A stretch of 64,000 nucleotides of DNA from WHSW01 sp963842795 (GTDB lineage: Bacteria > Actinomycetota > Thermoleophilia > Solirubrobacterales > 70-9), in NCBI GenBank assembly GCA_963842795.1, contig CAWJHV010000007.1, positions 1 through 64,000 on the forward strand. The letters are read 5' to 3'. The translations under genes and the position numbers were made by a program. The notes beneath the pieces were generated by a model. That model ran no database searches, was not told the DNA's origin, and was given only the letters and a program-made list of their open reading frames with translations. Shown piece after piece: positions 21,079 through 28,217 of this stretch (its first letter is position 1; each line of letters begins with the position of its first letter).

Positions 21079-22728
21079 CTAGTCGCGCTTCGCTGCGGTC
21101 GCGTACCGCTCGCCGGGGCCCACCTCGACCGTCCGGTCGGCGACGAAGTCGCGGAAGCTGACCTCGCCCCGGTTGACCCTGACCTCGGTGGCGCCGTCGC
21201 AGCGGTCGCCGACGAACCACCTGGTGCCGCGGACGCTGCCGGCGCCGCGGTTGCCCCGCGTCGTGAAGCGCCCATCGCCGTCGCCCCAGAGCCCGCGACC
21301 GCCGCGCCGGCGCCCGCGCTTGGCGAGCGCCTCGCGCCTGTTGGCGCCGCCGCAGTCGAGCTTGCCGGCGAGCTTCAGGGTCACGTCGGTCTCGCCGGTG
21401 TCCTGCTTGATCTTGAACACGCCGAGGAAGAAGTCGGCGGACTGGGTCTGGCCGGCGTCGTCGGTCCCCGAGGTCAGTCGCACCCGTCCCCTGGTCGCGT
21501 CGAGGGTGCAGCCGACAGCCACCTGCTCGGGGTCGGTGACCTCGCGGAAGCCGTCGTCGCCCTTGCACTTCGCCTCCACGGTGCCGCCCCGCGGCTCCAG
21601 GTTGACCGAGACGCCGGCGATCGGCGGCGGCAGCGGGCCCGAGGATCCGACCACGAACGAACGCGAGGCAGGCGTCGGGTCGGCGTTGCCGGCGAGGTCG
21701 AAGGCGCGGACCGAGAACGCGTGGCTGCCCGCGGCGAGATCGAGGTACTGCCTCGGGCTCGCGCAGGTCTCGAACGCCCCGCCGTCGAGGCTGCACTCGA
21801 AGGCCGATCCCGGCTCCGAGGAGGCAAACCCGAACGTTGGATCGTCGCCGCCGACCGTCGACCCGTTTGCCGGGCCCTCGGTGATCGTGGTCTCGGGCGG
21901 CGTGATGTCGTTGGTCGCGCCCGTGTTGCAGGCGCCGGGCGGCAGGCTGCGCAGCTGGGCGTGATCGAGGAAGGCGGCCGAGTCGTAGGCGAAGTCGCCC
22001 TGGTCGAAGATCGACAGGAAGACGGTATGGGCTCCCGGGGTGACCGGGGTCGAGGCACGCAGCAGCGACGTGGCGCCGTCGTAGGTGGTGCCGAAGGCGT
22101 TGGCCACGGACGAACCCGCCGTGTTGACGCTGATCACGTTGCCGCCCTCGTCGAAGGCGAAGTTGCGGGGAGCGATCACCTCGTTGGTGGGGCCGATGGT
22201 GAAGTCGGAGCCGTCGAGCTCGGCGACGAACGCGTCGTTCACCGAGCCGCCGACGAACTCGGGGAACTCCTCGGAGAGGAAGCGGAAGTCGAACGAGAGG
22301 CAGTTCGCGGGCGCCGGGACGTTGAGGGCCAGGCGGAGCGTGACCAGGTCGTGGACGTCGGCTCCGTGCCCCCCGTTGCCGCCGCCGTTGTTCGCCCCCG
22401 TGGAGCCGGATCCGTTGGCGTCGTCGGCGAACCTCGTGTCGCCGGAGCTGAGGATGGAGAAGGTCGAGCCGCTGGTCGGAAAGCCCGTCAGCGGCGAGTT
22501 CGCCGTCGCGGCGGGCGCGGCCGGCGCCGCCGGGATCACCGGGAGGCTCGAGCCGGAGAGCTGCCCGAACGTCAGCGAGTCGGCGAGCGCGGCGGACACG
22601 GTCGGCGCGTCCCGGCTCGGTGTGATCGCGGCGCTCGCGGGAGCGGCCGCGGAGAGGCCGAGGACGCCGAGCGCGACCATGAGCCCTGCGGCAGGGAATG
22701 AGCGGATGCGCACTGCGGTGAACCCCAT
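21079..22728 (-). CDS. Secreted choice-of-anchor L / FecR-domain protein
   Basis: 549 residues from ATG at 22728 (AGAGAAG upstream). A signal peptide (to about residue 33, APASA) is followed by a choice-of-anchor L domain (LVTLRLALNVPAPANCLSF, FRFLSEEFPEFVGGSVNDAF). Next is an Ig-like repeat (TFGFASSEPGSAFECSLDGG, RAFDLAGNADPTPASRSFVV). The C-terminal FecR-like part contains GTRWFVGDRCDGATEVRV then VEVGPGERY. It is extracellular and probably surface-associated. The 4-bp spacing to the CHASE2 cyclase suggests that it presents or senses the signal read by the cyclase. A longer start at 22791 is possible but less likely. Confidence 0.85.
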   Translation of the reverse strand: MGFTAVRIRSFPAAGLMVALGVLGLSAAAPASAAITPSRDAPTVSAALADSLTFGQLSGSSLPVIPAAPAAPAATANSPLTGFPTSGSTFSILSSGDTRFADDANGSGSTGANNGGGNGGHGADVHDLVTLRLALNVPAPANCLSFDFRFLSEEFPEFVGGSVNDAFVAELDGSDFTIGPTNEVIAPRNFAFDEGGNVISVNTAGSSVANAFGTTYDGATSLLRASTPVTPGAHTVFLSIFDQGDFAYDSAAFLDHAQLRSLPPGACNTGATNDITPPETTITEGPANGSTVGGDDPTFGFASSEPGSAFECSLDGGAFETCASPRQYLDLAAGSHAFSVRAFDLAGNADPTPASRSFVVGSSGPLPPPIAGVSVNLEPRGGTVEAKCKGDDGFREVTDPEQVAVGCTLDATRGRVRLTSGTDDAGQTQSADFFLGVFKIKQDTGETDVTLKLAGKLDCGGANRREALAKRGRRRGGRGLWGDGDGRFTTRGNRGAGSVRGTRWFVGDRCDGATEVRVNRGEVSFRDFVADRTVEVGPGERYATAAKRD

Positions 22729-22823
22729 CTGTCTTCTCTGAGCCACGGATCGGCTTCGACGCCGCGACCCCCTTGCCGGCCGAAGCGCCATCGACCTCCG
22801 AGCGCGAAAAGGGTACTAGAGGA

Positions 22824-23603
22824 TCAGCCCGCGGCCTCCGCGCGGCGGAGGCCGGTGCGGGCCCAGTTGATCATCACGGTGATCAGGCCGGCGGCGACGC
22901 CGACCGCGAGCAGGGTCTCGGCCGGAGCGCCGATGACCAGGTTGCGGCCCGCCTCGAGCACCGCGGTCATCGGGTTGACGTCGGCGACCGTCGCGACCCA
23001 GCCCTGGATCAGGTCGCGGGGGACGTAGACGGGCGCGGTCATGATGATCAGGAAGGCGGGCAGCTGAATCAGCGGCGCCGCCTGGAGGGTGCGGAAGCGC
23101 ATCGCCAGTCCGGATGCGAACAGCGTCGCTGCGAAGTTCAGCATCACCGCGATCACCAGGATCTCGAGCAGGTCGCCGACGCCGCCGCTGATCTGGGCGC
23201 CGGTGGCGATCGCGACCACGGTCACCACCGCCCAGACGAGCAGCGCCCGGACCAGGGCGGCCGTCGAGTAGCCGGCGATCAGCGCCGAGCGGTTGCGGGT
23301 CGCGAGCAGCATCCGCCGCGCGAAGCCGAACTCGAAATCGGCGGCGATCGCGAAGCCGGTGAACACGCCGCCGAAGATCGCCGACTGCATGAGCACGAAG
23401 ATGTACTGGAAGGTCGTGTAGCTGGGGTAGTCGAAGTTCGGCGCCGAGTCGACCGCCGAGAGCCCGCCCGCGAAGGCGGCGAAGAAGAACAGCGGGAAGA
23501 TCAGCGAGGGCAGGAACAGCGACGGCTTGCTGAACATCACGTGCAGCTGGCGCCAGGCGATCGCGAGCGCCGCCCGGCCGAATCTGGTCGTCAGTGGGTT
23601 CAC
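22824..23603 (-). CDS. ABC-2 type exporter permease (second)
   Basis: 259 residues from GTG at 23603, overlapping the preceding permease stop by 4 nt (GTGA). About six transmembrane helices of the DrrB/ABC2_membrane fold are visible, including LFLPSLIFPLFFFAAFAGGL and PAFLIIMTAPVYVPRDLI then ADVNPMTAVLEAGRNL, the conserved block before the last helix. With its sister permease it forms a heterodimeric channel driven by the adjacent ATPase. Substrate unknown; drug or lipid export is typical. Confidence 0.92.
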   Translation of the reverse strand: MNPLTTRFGRAALAIAWRQLHVMFSKPSLFLPSLIFPLFFFAAFAGGLSAVDSAPNFDYPSYTTFQYIFVLMQSAIFGGVFTGFAIAADFEFGFARRMLLATRNRSALIAGYSTAALVRALLVWAVVTVVAIATGAQISGGVGDLLEILVIAVMLNFAATLFASGLAMRFRTLQAAPLIQLPAFLIIMTAPVYVPRDLIQGWVATVADVNPMTAVLEAGRNLVIGAPAETLLAVGVAAGLITVMINWARTGLRRAEAAG

Positions 23604-24418
23604 GTGCGCTCGATCCTCGTTCGCAGGGCCGCGGTCGCCGCCCAGATCCCGAGCGCGAGGATCACGAACGAGACTCCGAACGCCAGCGCCAGGGCCTCGC
23701 CGTCCCAGCCGGAGATGAACAGGCTGCGGAAGCCCTCGATCAGATAGCTGACCGGGTTGATCGTGGCTACCGTCTGGAACCAGTCGTTCTCGATCAGATC
23801 CCGCGGCAGGGCGCCGGAGCTGAGGAAGAGCAGCACGAACAGCAGCGGGAATACGCCCTGCACCGACTCGCCGTTGCCGGTGCGCAGCCCGATCGCGAGC
23901 CCGAGCGAGCCGAACGCGACTCCGACCGCCGCCGAGAGCGCGAAGAGAACCAGGACGCCCGCCGGCCCGGCCTCCAGGTGGGCGCCGAAGGCGAGCGCGA
24001 TGATCAGATACGCGACCCCTTGGATCAGCCCCTGGACGGTCACCCCGGCGAGCTGGCCGGCGATCAGCGCCGAGCCGCGCAGCGGGGTGAGCTGCAGGCG
24101 GTTGAAGAAGCCGTGCTGGATGTCGCCGGCGATCGACTGCCCGGCGCCCATCGTCGCGAACAGCGCTCCCTGCATGAAGGTGAGCCCGAGCGCGAAGTCG
24201 AGGTAGGTGTCGGTCGGGAAGCCCGGCAGCGCGGTCGCGGCCTCGAGCCCGCTCGAGTTCACGGCGAGCAGGAAGAGCGGGAAGACGAGGGCGGGCACGA
24301 ACATGATCGGCTGGCGCACGGTGCGCGTGATCGAGCGCCGCGCCAGGTAGCCGACCTGGGTCAGGGCCCCGGTGTGGGCGCGGGCGAGCCCGCCCGCGCG
24401 CAGGGTGGCTGCGCTCAC
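23600..24418 (-). CDS. ABC-2 type exporter permease (first)
   Basis: 272 residues with six predicted transmembrane helices. Family marks are RQPIMFVPALVFPLFLLAV near the N-terminus, GDIQHGFFNRLQLTPLRGSA (the cytoplasmic coupling loop) and ATINPVSYLIEGFRSLF before the last helix. It lies 55 bp downstream of the ATPase gene and overlaps the second permease gene by 4 nt. The three make one DrrAB-like export operon, probably repressed by the divergent MarR protein. Confidence 0.93.
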   Translation of the reverse strand: MSAATLRAGGLARAHTGALTQVGYLARRSITRTVRQPIMFVPALVFPLFLLAVNSSGLEAATALPGFPTDTYLDFALGLTFMQGALFATMGAGQSIAGDIQHGFFNRLQLTPLRGSALIAGQLAGVTVQGLIQGVAYLIIALAFGAHLEAGPAGVLVLFALSAAVGVAFGSLGLAIGLRTGNGESVQGVFPLLFVLLFLSSGALPRDLIENDWFQTVATINPVSYLIEGFRSLFISGWDGEALALAFGVSFVILALGIWAATAALRTRIERT

Positions 24419-24473
24419 GAATCACCTGCGGCGGCTTCGCCGCCTGACACGCTCGTTTCGGTGCTAAAGCACC

Positions 24474-25487
24474 TCATACCGCGCCTACCGCCTCGAGCTC
24501 ACCGGTCCCGGGCTCGGTGCGCTCGGCCTCGGTTGCGGCGCCCTCGAGGCGCCGGCCGGTCTTGGCGAGGAAGACGTCGTCGAGGGTCGGGGCGTGGATC
24601 TCGAGGTCCTGGATCGCCACGCCCTCGGCGTCGAGCGCGCGAACGACGTCGGCCAGCTCGATGCTGCCCTCGTCGAGGCGCACCGCCGCGCGGCCGCGAT
24701 CCGCGCGTTGCGGCGAGCCGAAGCCCAGCAGCACGTCGCGCATGCGCTCGAGCTCGCCCTCGTTCTGGGGTGCGGCCTCCACCGTTGGGCGGCCGATCTC
24801 GTCCTTGAGCGAGTCGGGCGTGCCCTCGGCGACGATCTTGCCCGTGTCGATGATTCCGACCCGGTCGGCGAGCGCGTCGGCCTCCTCCAGATACTGGGTG
24901 GTGAGGAAGACGGTCACCCCCTCGTCGTTGGCCAGCCGCGCGACCTCGTCCCACAGCGCCGTCCGGCTCTGCACGTCGAGCCCGGTGGTCGGCTCGTCGA
25001 GGAACAGCAGCCGGGGTCCGTGGACGAGCGCGAGCGCGAGGTCGAGACGGCGCCGCATGCCGCCGGAGTAGCCGCCGACCTTGCGATTGGCTGCGTCGGT
25101 GAGCCCGACGCGCTCGATCAGCTCGTCGCCGCGGCGAAGCGCCTCGGCCTTCGGGATCCCGTGCATGCCCGCCTGCAGGCGCATGTGCTCGCGGGCCGTG
25201 AGGAACTGGTCGAGCGCCGCCTCTTGGAGGGCGACGCCGATCGCGTCGCGCACCTCGGGGCCCTCCTTGACGATGTCGTGGCCGGCGACCCTCGCGGTCC
25301 CCGCGGTGGGGGGCAGCAGCGTGGTGAGCATGTGGACCGTGGTCGACTTGCCGGCGCCGTTCGGGCCGAGGAAGCCGTAGATCTCACCCGGCGCGACGAC
25401 GAGGTCGATCCCGTCGACGGCCAGCGGCCCCTTCTTGAACTGCTTGACGAGCCCCTCGACCTCGATCCCGTTTCCGCTCTCACGCAT
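24474..25487 (-). CDS. DrrA-like ABC exporter ATPase
   Basis: Hydrolyses ATP to power the two downstream permeases. 337 residues from ATG 25487, which has AAGAGG nine bases upstream; an ATG at 25496 directly abuts that site and is less likely. It has Walker A GPNGAGKST, Q-loop VALQEAALD, signature GGYSGGMRRRLDLA, Walker B LLFLDEPTTGLD and switch His replaced by Gln (FLTTQYLEEAD), as in DrrA-type exporters. The C-terminal extension of about 80 residues is usual for this group. Confidence 0.95.
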   Translation of the reverse strand: MRESGNGIEVEGLVKQFKKGPLAVDGIDLVVAPGEIYGFLGPNGAGKSTTVHMLTTLLPPTAGTARVAGHDIVKEGPEVRDAIGVALQEAALDQFLTAREHMRLQAGMHGIPKAEALRRGDELIERVGLTDAANRKVGGYSGGMRRRLDLALALVHGPRLLFLDEPTTGLDVQSRTALWDEVARLANDEGVTVFLTTQYLEEADALADRVGIIDTGKIVAEGTPDSLKDEIGRPTVEAAPQNEGELERMRDVLLGFGSPQRADRGRAAVRLDEGSIELADVVRALDAEGVAIQDLEIHAPTLDDVFLAKTGRRLEGAATEAERTEPGTGELEAVGAV

Positions 25488-25506
25488 GCTTACCATCCTC
25501 TTAATG

Positions 25507-25525
25507 TAGTTGACCCCCTCAACTA
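25507..25525. promoter_or_regulatory. MarR operator between exporter and regulator genes
   Basis: A perfect inverted repeat with 7-bp arms TAGTTGA and TCAACTA around CCCCC. It lies midway between the divergent starts of the ABC ATPase (25487) and marR (25555). MarR-family dimers typically bind such 16-20-bp dyads, so this site could repress both directions. Confidence 0.75.
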
Positions 25526-25554
25526 TCGATGTGAGAGACTATCATCAGCTTCCA

Positions 25555-25986
25555 ATGAGTGTCTCCTCCCCGAACCGCGGCGATCTGGCCCGAGAAGCGT
25601 GGACCTCGGTGCTCGATTTCTTCTTCGCCAAGGGGCGGCCGCGAATGCTCGAGCTGTGGCGCGAGTTCGACCTGATGCCTCCCCAGCAGATGGTGCTCGG
25701 GCTGCTCGACGAGCCGAAGCCGATGGGCGAGCTCGCGCACCAGATGCACTGCGACAACTCCAACATCACCGGGATCGTCGACCGGCTGACCGAGCGTGGC
25801 CTGGTCGAGCGACGGGCCGCCGAGGGCGATCGGCGGGTGAAGATCGTCGCGCTGACCGATGAGGGGCGGGCGATCCGCGAGGAGCTGATCCGGCGCCGGA
25901 CCGAGCCGCCGCCCGAGATCGCGGCGCTCAGCGAAGCCGATCTGCGCAAGCTGCACCGGATCTTCTCGGCTGCGCTGACCCACTAG
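25555..25986 (+). CDS. MarR family transcriptional regulator
   Basis: 143 residues from ATG 25555; longer in-frame starts would run into the operator. The winged-helix core is PPQQMVLGLLDEPKPMGELA, then CDNSNITGIVDRLTERGLVER (recognition helix) and GDRRVKIVALTDEG (wing), with dimerisation helices at both ends. It is divergent from a DrrAB-type exporter with a palindrome in the 67-bp gap, the standard layout for a drug- or phenolic-responsive repressor. Confidence 0.93.
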   Translation: MSVSSPNRGDLAREAWTSVLDFFFAKGRPRMLELWREFDLMPPQQMVLGLLDEPKPMGELAHQMHCDNSNITGIVDRLTERGLVERRAAEGDRRVKIVALTDEGRAIREELIRRRTEPPPEIAALSEADLRKLHRIFSAALTH

Positions 25987-25996
25987 GCTCCGCGCC

Positions 25997-26392
25997 GTGG
26001 AGGACCTCGGCGCGCCAGGCTCGTACCTGACCCTCGCGAAGGGAACCGCGGTGTATTCCAGCGACGGCGAGCGCCTGGGCGAGATCGAGCACGTCCTCTC
26101 CGACACCGACGCCGACATCTTCGACGGCCTGGTGATCGATCGCAGCGTGCTTCCCGGCGGGCACCGGTTCGCGGACTCGACTCAGGTGGACGAGATCTAC
26201 GAGCGCGGCGTCGTGCTCACGGTCGACGTCGCCGGTGCCGAGGGGCTGCCGGAGCCCGGCAAGAGCCCGGGGGCGATGGAGGTGACCGGCGAGGACTTCG
26301 TCGAGCGCGAGTGGGACGACGAGCTCGAGGGCAAGCTGAAGCGCGCCTGGGACTTCCTCTCCGGCAAGCGGACCGAGGACCACCGCGGCTGA
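25997..26392 (+). CDS. PRC-barrel-like small protein
   Basis: 131 residues from a GTG 10 bp after marR. The N-terminal half resembles a PRC-barrel (YLTLAKGTAVYSSDGERLGE, DADIFDGLVID), a small beta-barrel for RNA or protein contacts. The C-terminal half is acidic with an amphipathic helix (DELEGKLKRAWDFLSGKR). It has no signal or membrane segment. It may be cotranscribed with marR, but no specific role can be read. Confidence 0.75.
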   Translation: MEDLGAPGSYLTLAKGTAVYSSDGERLGEIEHVLSDTDADIFDGLVIDRSVLPGGHRFADSTQVDEIYERGVVLTVDVAGAEGLPEPGKSPGAMEVTGEDFVEREWDDELEGKLKRAWDFLSGKRTEDHRG

Positions 26393-26399
26393 GGCCGGA

Positions 26400-26846
26400 A
26401 TGGCGATCCGTGAGGCGACCGAGGCGGATCTCGCGGCGCTCGCGCCGCTGCTCCGCGGGTACGCCGACTTCTACGAGGCAAGCCCGACCGACGAGGGCCT
26501 CGAGGCGATGGCGCGCGACGTGATCGCCGCGCCGGAGGACCGGGCGTTCCTGCTCGTCGCCACCGGCGAGGACGACGAGGTGGTCGGCTTCGCCCTCAAC
26601 CAGTGGAAGTGGTCGAGCCTGCGCGGCGCCCGGGCGGTCGTCATGGACGACCTGTTCGTCGCCGAGCCGGCTCGCGGCGCCGGCCACGCCGACGCCCTGA
26701 TCGAGGCGGTGGCCGACGTCGCCCGCGACCATGGCGCACCGATCATCAGCTGGTTCACGATGCCCGACAACAAACGCGCCCACGCCGTATACGACCGCCT
26801 CGGCGGCACGGCCGAGACGCTGCTCGAGTACGAGCTCGAGCTCTAG
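26400..26846 (+). CDS. GNAT family N-acetyltransferase
   Basis: 148 residues. The GNAT fold is seen in VMDDLFVAEPARGAGHADALIEAV (motif A, acetyl-CoA pyrophosphate loop) and the C-terminal SWFTMPDNKRAHAVYDRLGG (motif B). The YDRLG ending is typical of amino-group acetyltransferases. Substrate unknown. It starts 7 bp after the PRC-barrel gene, so the two are probably in one transcript with marR. Confidence 0.92.
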   Translation: MAIREATEADLAALAPLLRGYADFYEASPTDEGLEAMARDVIAAPEDRAFLLVATGEDDEVVGFALNQWKWSSLRGARAVVMDDLFVAEPARGAGHADALIEAVADVARDHGAPIISWFTMPDNKRAHAVYDRLGGTAETLLEYELEL

Positions 26847-26882
26847 TCCGTAACGGCGGGCGTCCCCGGGCGACCGACCGCC

Positions 26883-27437
26883 ATGGAGCGATTCGTTGTC
26901 TGGCAGGGACTCGACGACTGGCGGATCGAGGTCGTGCGGGTGCGGTTCGACGGCGAGGCGCTGAGCGCACGCGGGGTCCAGTTCGTCGGCCAGCCACGGC
27001 CGTACCGGCTCGAGTACGAGCTCGAGACCGGCGCAGGGTTCGTGACCCGGTCGCTCGCGCTCGAGGTCGAGGGCCACGGATGGAGCCATTCGCTGCATGT
27101 GACGCGGGCGGATCTCGGCGATGCCCTCGACTGCGATCTCGGCCTTTCGCCGCTAACGAACGTGATGCCGATCCGCCGCGACGACCTGCACGCGCGGCCG
27201 GGCTCCAGCGAGATTGCGGTCGCGTGGATCTCGGTACCCGAGCTCACCGTGCACGCCGCGCGGCAGCGCTACACGCACGTGCGCCCCGGCGTGGTGCGCT
27301 TCCAGAGCCTCGACGGCGAGTTCGCCGGCTTCGAGGCCGAGCTGGAGCTCGATCGCGACGGGCTCGCGACGCTGTATCCGGATCTCGCGAGGCAGACCGA
27401 CGGGCCGGTGGCGAACCCTACGCCCGGGTCGCCGTGA
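26883..27437 (+). CDS. Putative glycolipid-binding domain protein
   Basis: 184 residues matching the putative glycolipid-binding (DUF1089-type) family, judged from WQGLDDWRIEVVRV near the N-terminus, RPYRLEYELETG, LEVEGHGWSHSLHV, LGLSPLTNVMPIRR and a repeat-like YTHVRPGVVRFQSLDGEF. It is an all-beta cytoplasmic protein without a signal peptide. The family function is poorly known. Its 3' end overlaps the convergent methyltransferase gene by 20 bp. Confidence 0.8.
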   Translation: MERFVVWQGLDDWRIEVVRVRFDGEALSARGVQFVGQPRPYRLEYELETGAGFVTRSLALEVEGHGWSHSLHVTRADLGDALDCDLGLSPLTNVMPIRRDDLHARPGSSEIAVAWISVPELTVHAARQRYTHVRPGVVRFQSLDGEFAGFEAELELDRDGLATLYPDLARQTDGPVANPTPGSP

Positions 27438-28200
27438 AGCAGACCTGGGTGACGGCGAAGTAGAACTCGCCGCGCTCGGCGAGCTCGCGCTGCTCGTCGG
27501 CCCAGGCGTGCGCCTCGGCCTCGGGGGCGGTGCCGGCGTCGATCACGAACCGCTCGAGGAAGGGGACGACGAAGCCGCCGTAGGTGTCGTCGATGAGATC
27601 GTTGGTGGCGAAGGGATGGGCCTCGAGCCCGGGGTCCTCGAAGCCGGCGGCGCGGAGCTCAGCGGTCAGCCTTCGAGGCAGCGAGGGGTCGGCGAGATGC
27701 TCGTCCCAGGCCGCGAGCATCCGGCTCATCCGGTCCTCGTCGGCGGTGCGGAGCGAGATCGTCGTCCAGTCGACGTCCCAGAGGACCACGCGGCCGCCCG
27801 GCCGCAGCGCCCTGCGGATCTCAGCCAGCGCCGCCGGGATGTCCTCGACGTATTCGAGCACCTGGACGCTGAGCGCCGCGTCGAAACCGCCGTCGGCCAC
27901 GGGCAGCGCGGTCGCTTCGCCTTCGAGCAGCTCGACGTTCTCGCGCCCCTCGCAGCGCCGGCCGGCGATCGACAGCATCGGCGGGCTCGAGTCGACCCCG
28001 ACCACCGAGCCCTCGCCGCCGACTCGGTCGAGCAACTCGGCGACGTAGAAGCCCGGGCCGCAGCCGACGTCGAGGATCCGCTCGCCGGCCCGGGGGGCGA
28101 GCGCCTCGAGCACGAGCGCGCGGCGACGCTGCACGTCGCGGGTGCCGTAGACGACCTCGAGCCGCTTCGCGGTCGACTCGTCGAACTCGAGCTGGGCCAC
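27418..28200 (-). CDS. Class I SAM-dependent methyltransferase
   Basis: 260 residues from GTG at 28200. Rossmann motif I is ILDVGCGPGFYVAELL and the acidic motif II is VVGVDSSPPML. Motif III follows (GGFDAALSVQVLEYVEDIPAAL), then RPGGRVVLWDVDW. This is the arsenite/ubiquinone-type Methyltransf_11/25 fold. The acceptor is unknown. It lies 17 bp downstream of the molybdopterin enzyme on the same strand. Confidence 0.9.
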   Translation of the reverse strand: MAQLEFDESTAKRLEVVYGTRDVQRRRALVLEALAPRAGERILDVGCGPGFYVAELLDRVGGEGSVVGVDSSPPMLSIAGRRCEGRENVELLEGEATALPVADGGFDAALSVQVLEYVEDIPAALAEIRRALRPGGRVVLWDVDWTTISLRTADEDRMSRMLAAWDEHLADPSLPRRLTAELRAAGFEDPGLEAHPFATNDLIDDTYGGFVVPFLERFVIDAGTAPEAEAHAWADEQRELAERGEFYFAVTQVCFTATRA

Positions 28201-28217
28201 GCCCGCCGACGCTCCGC

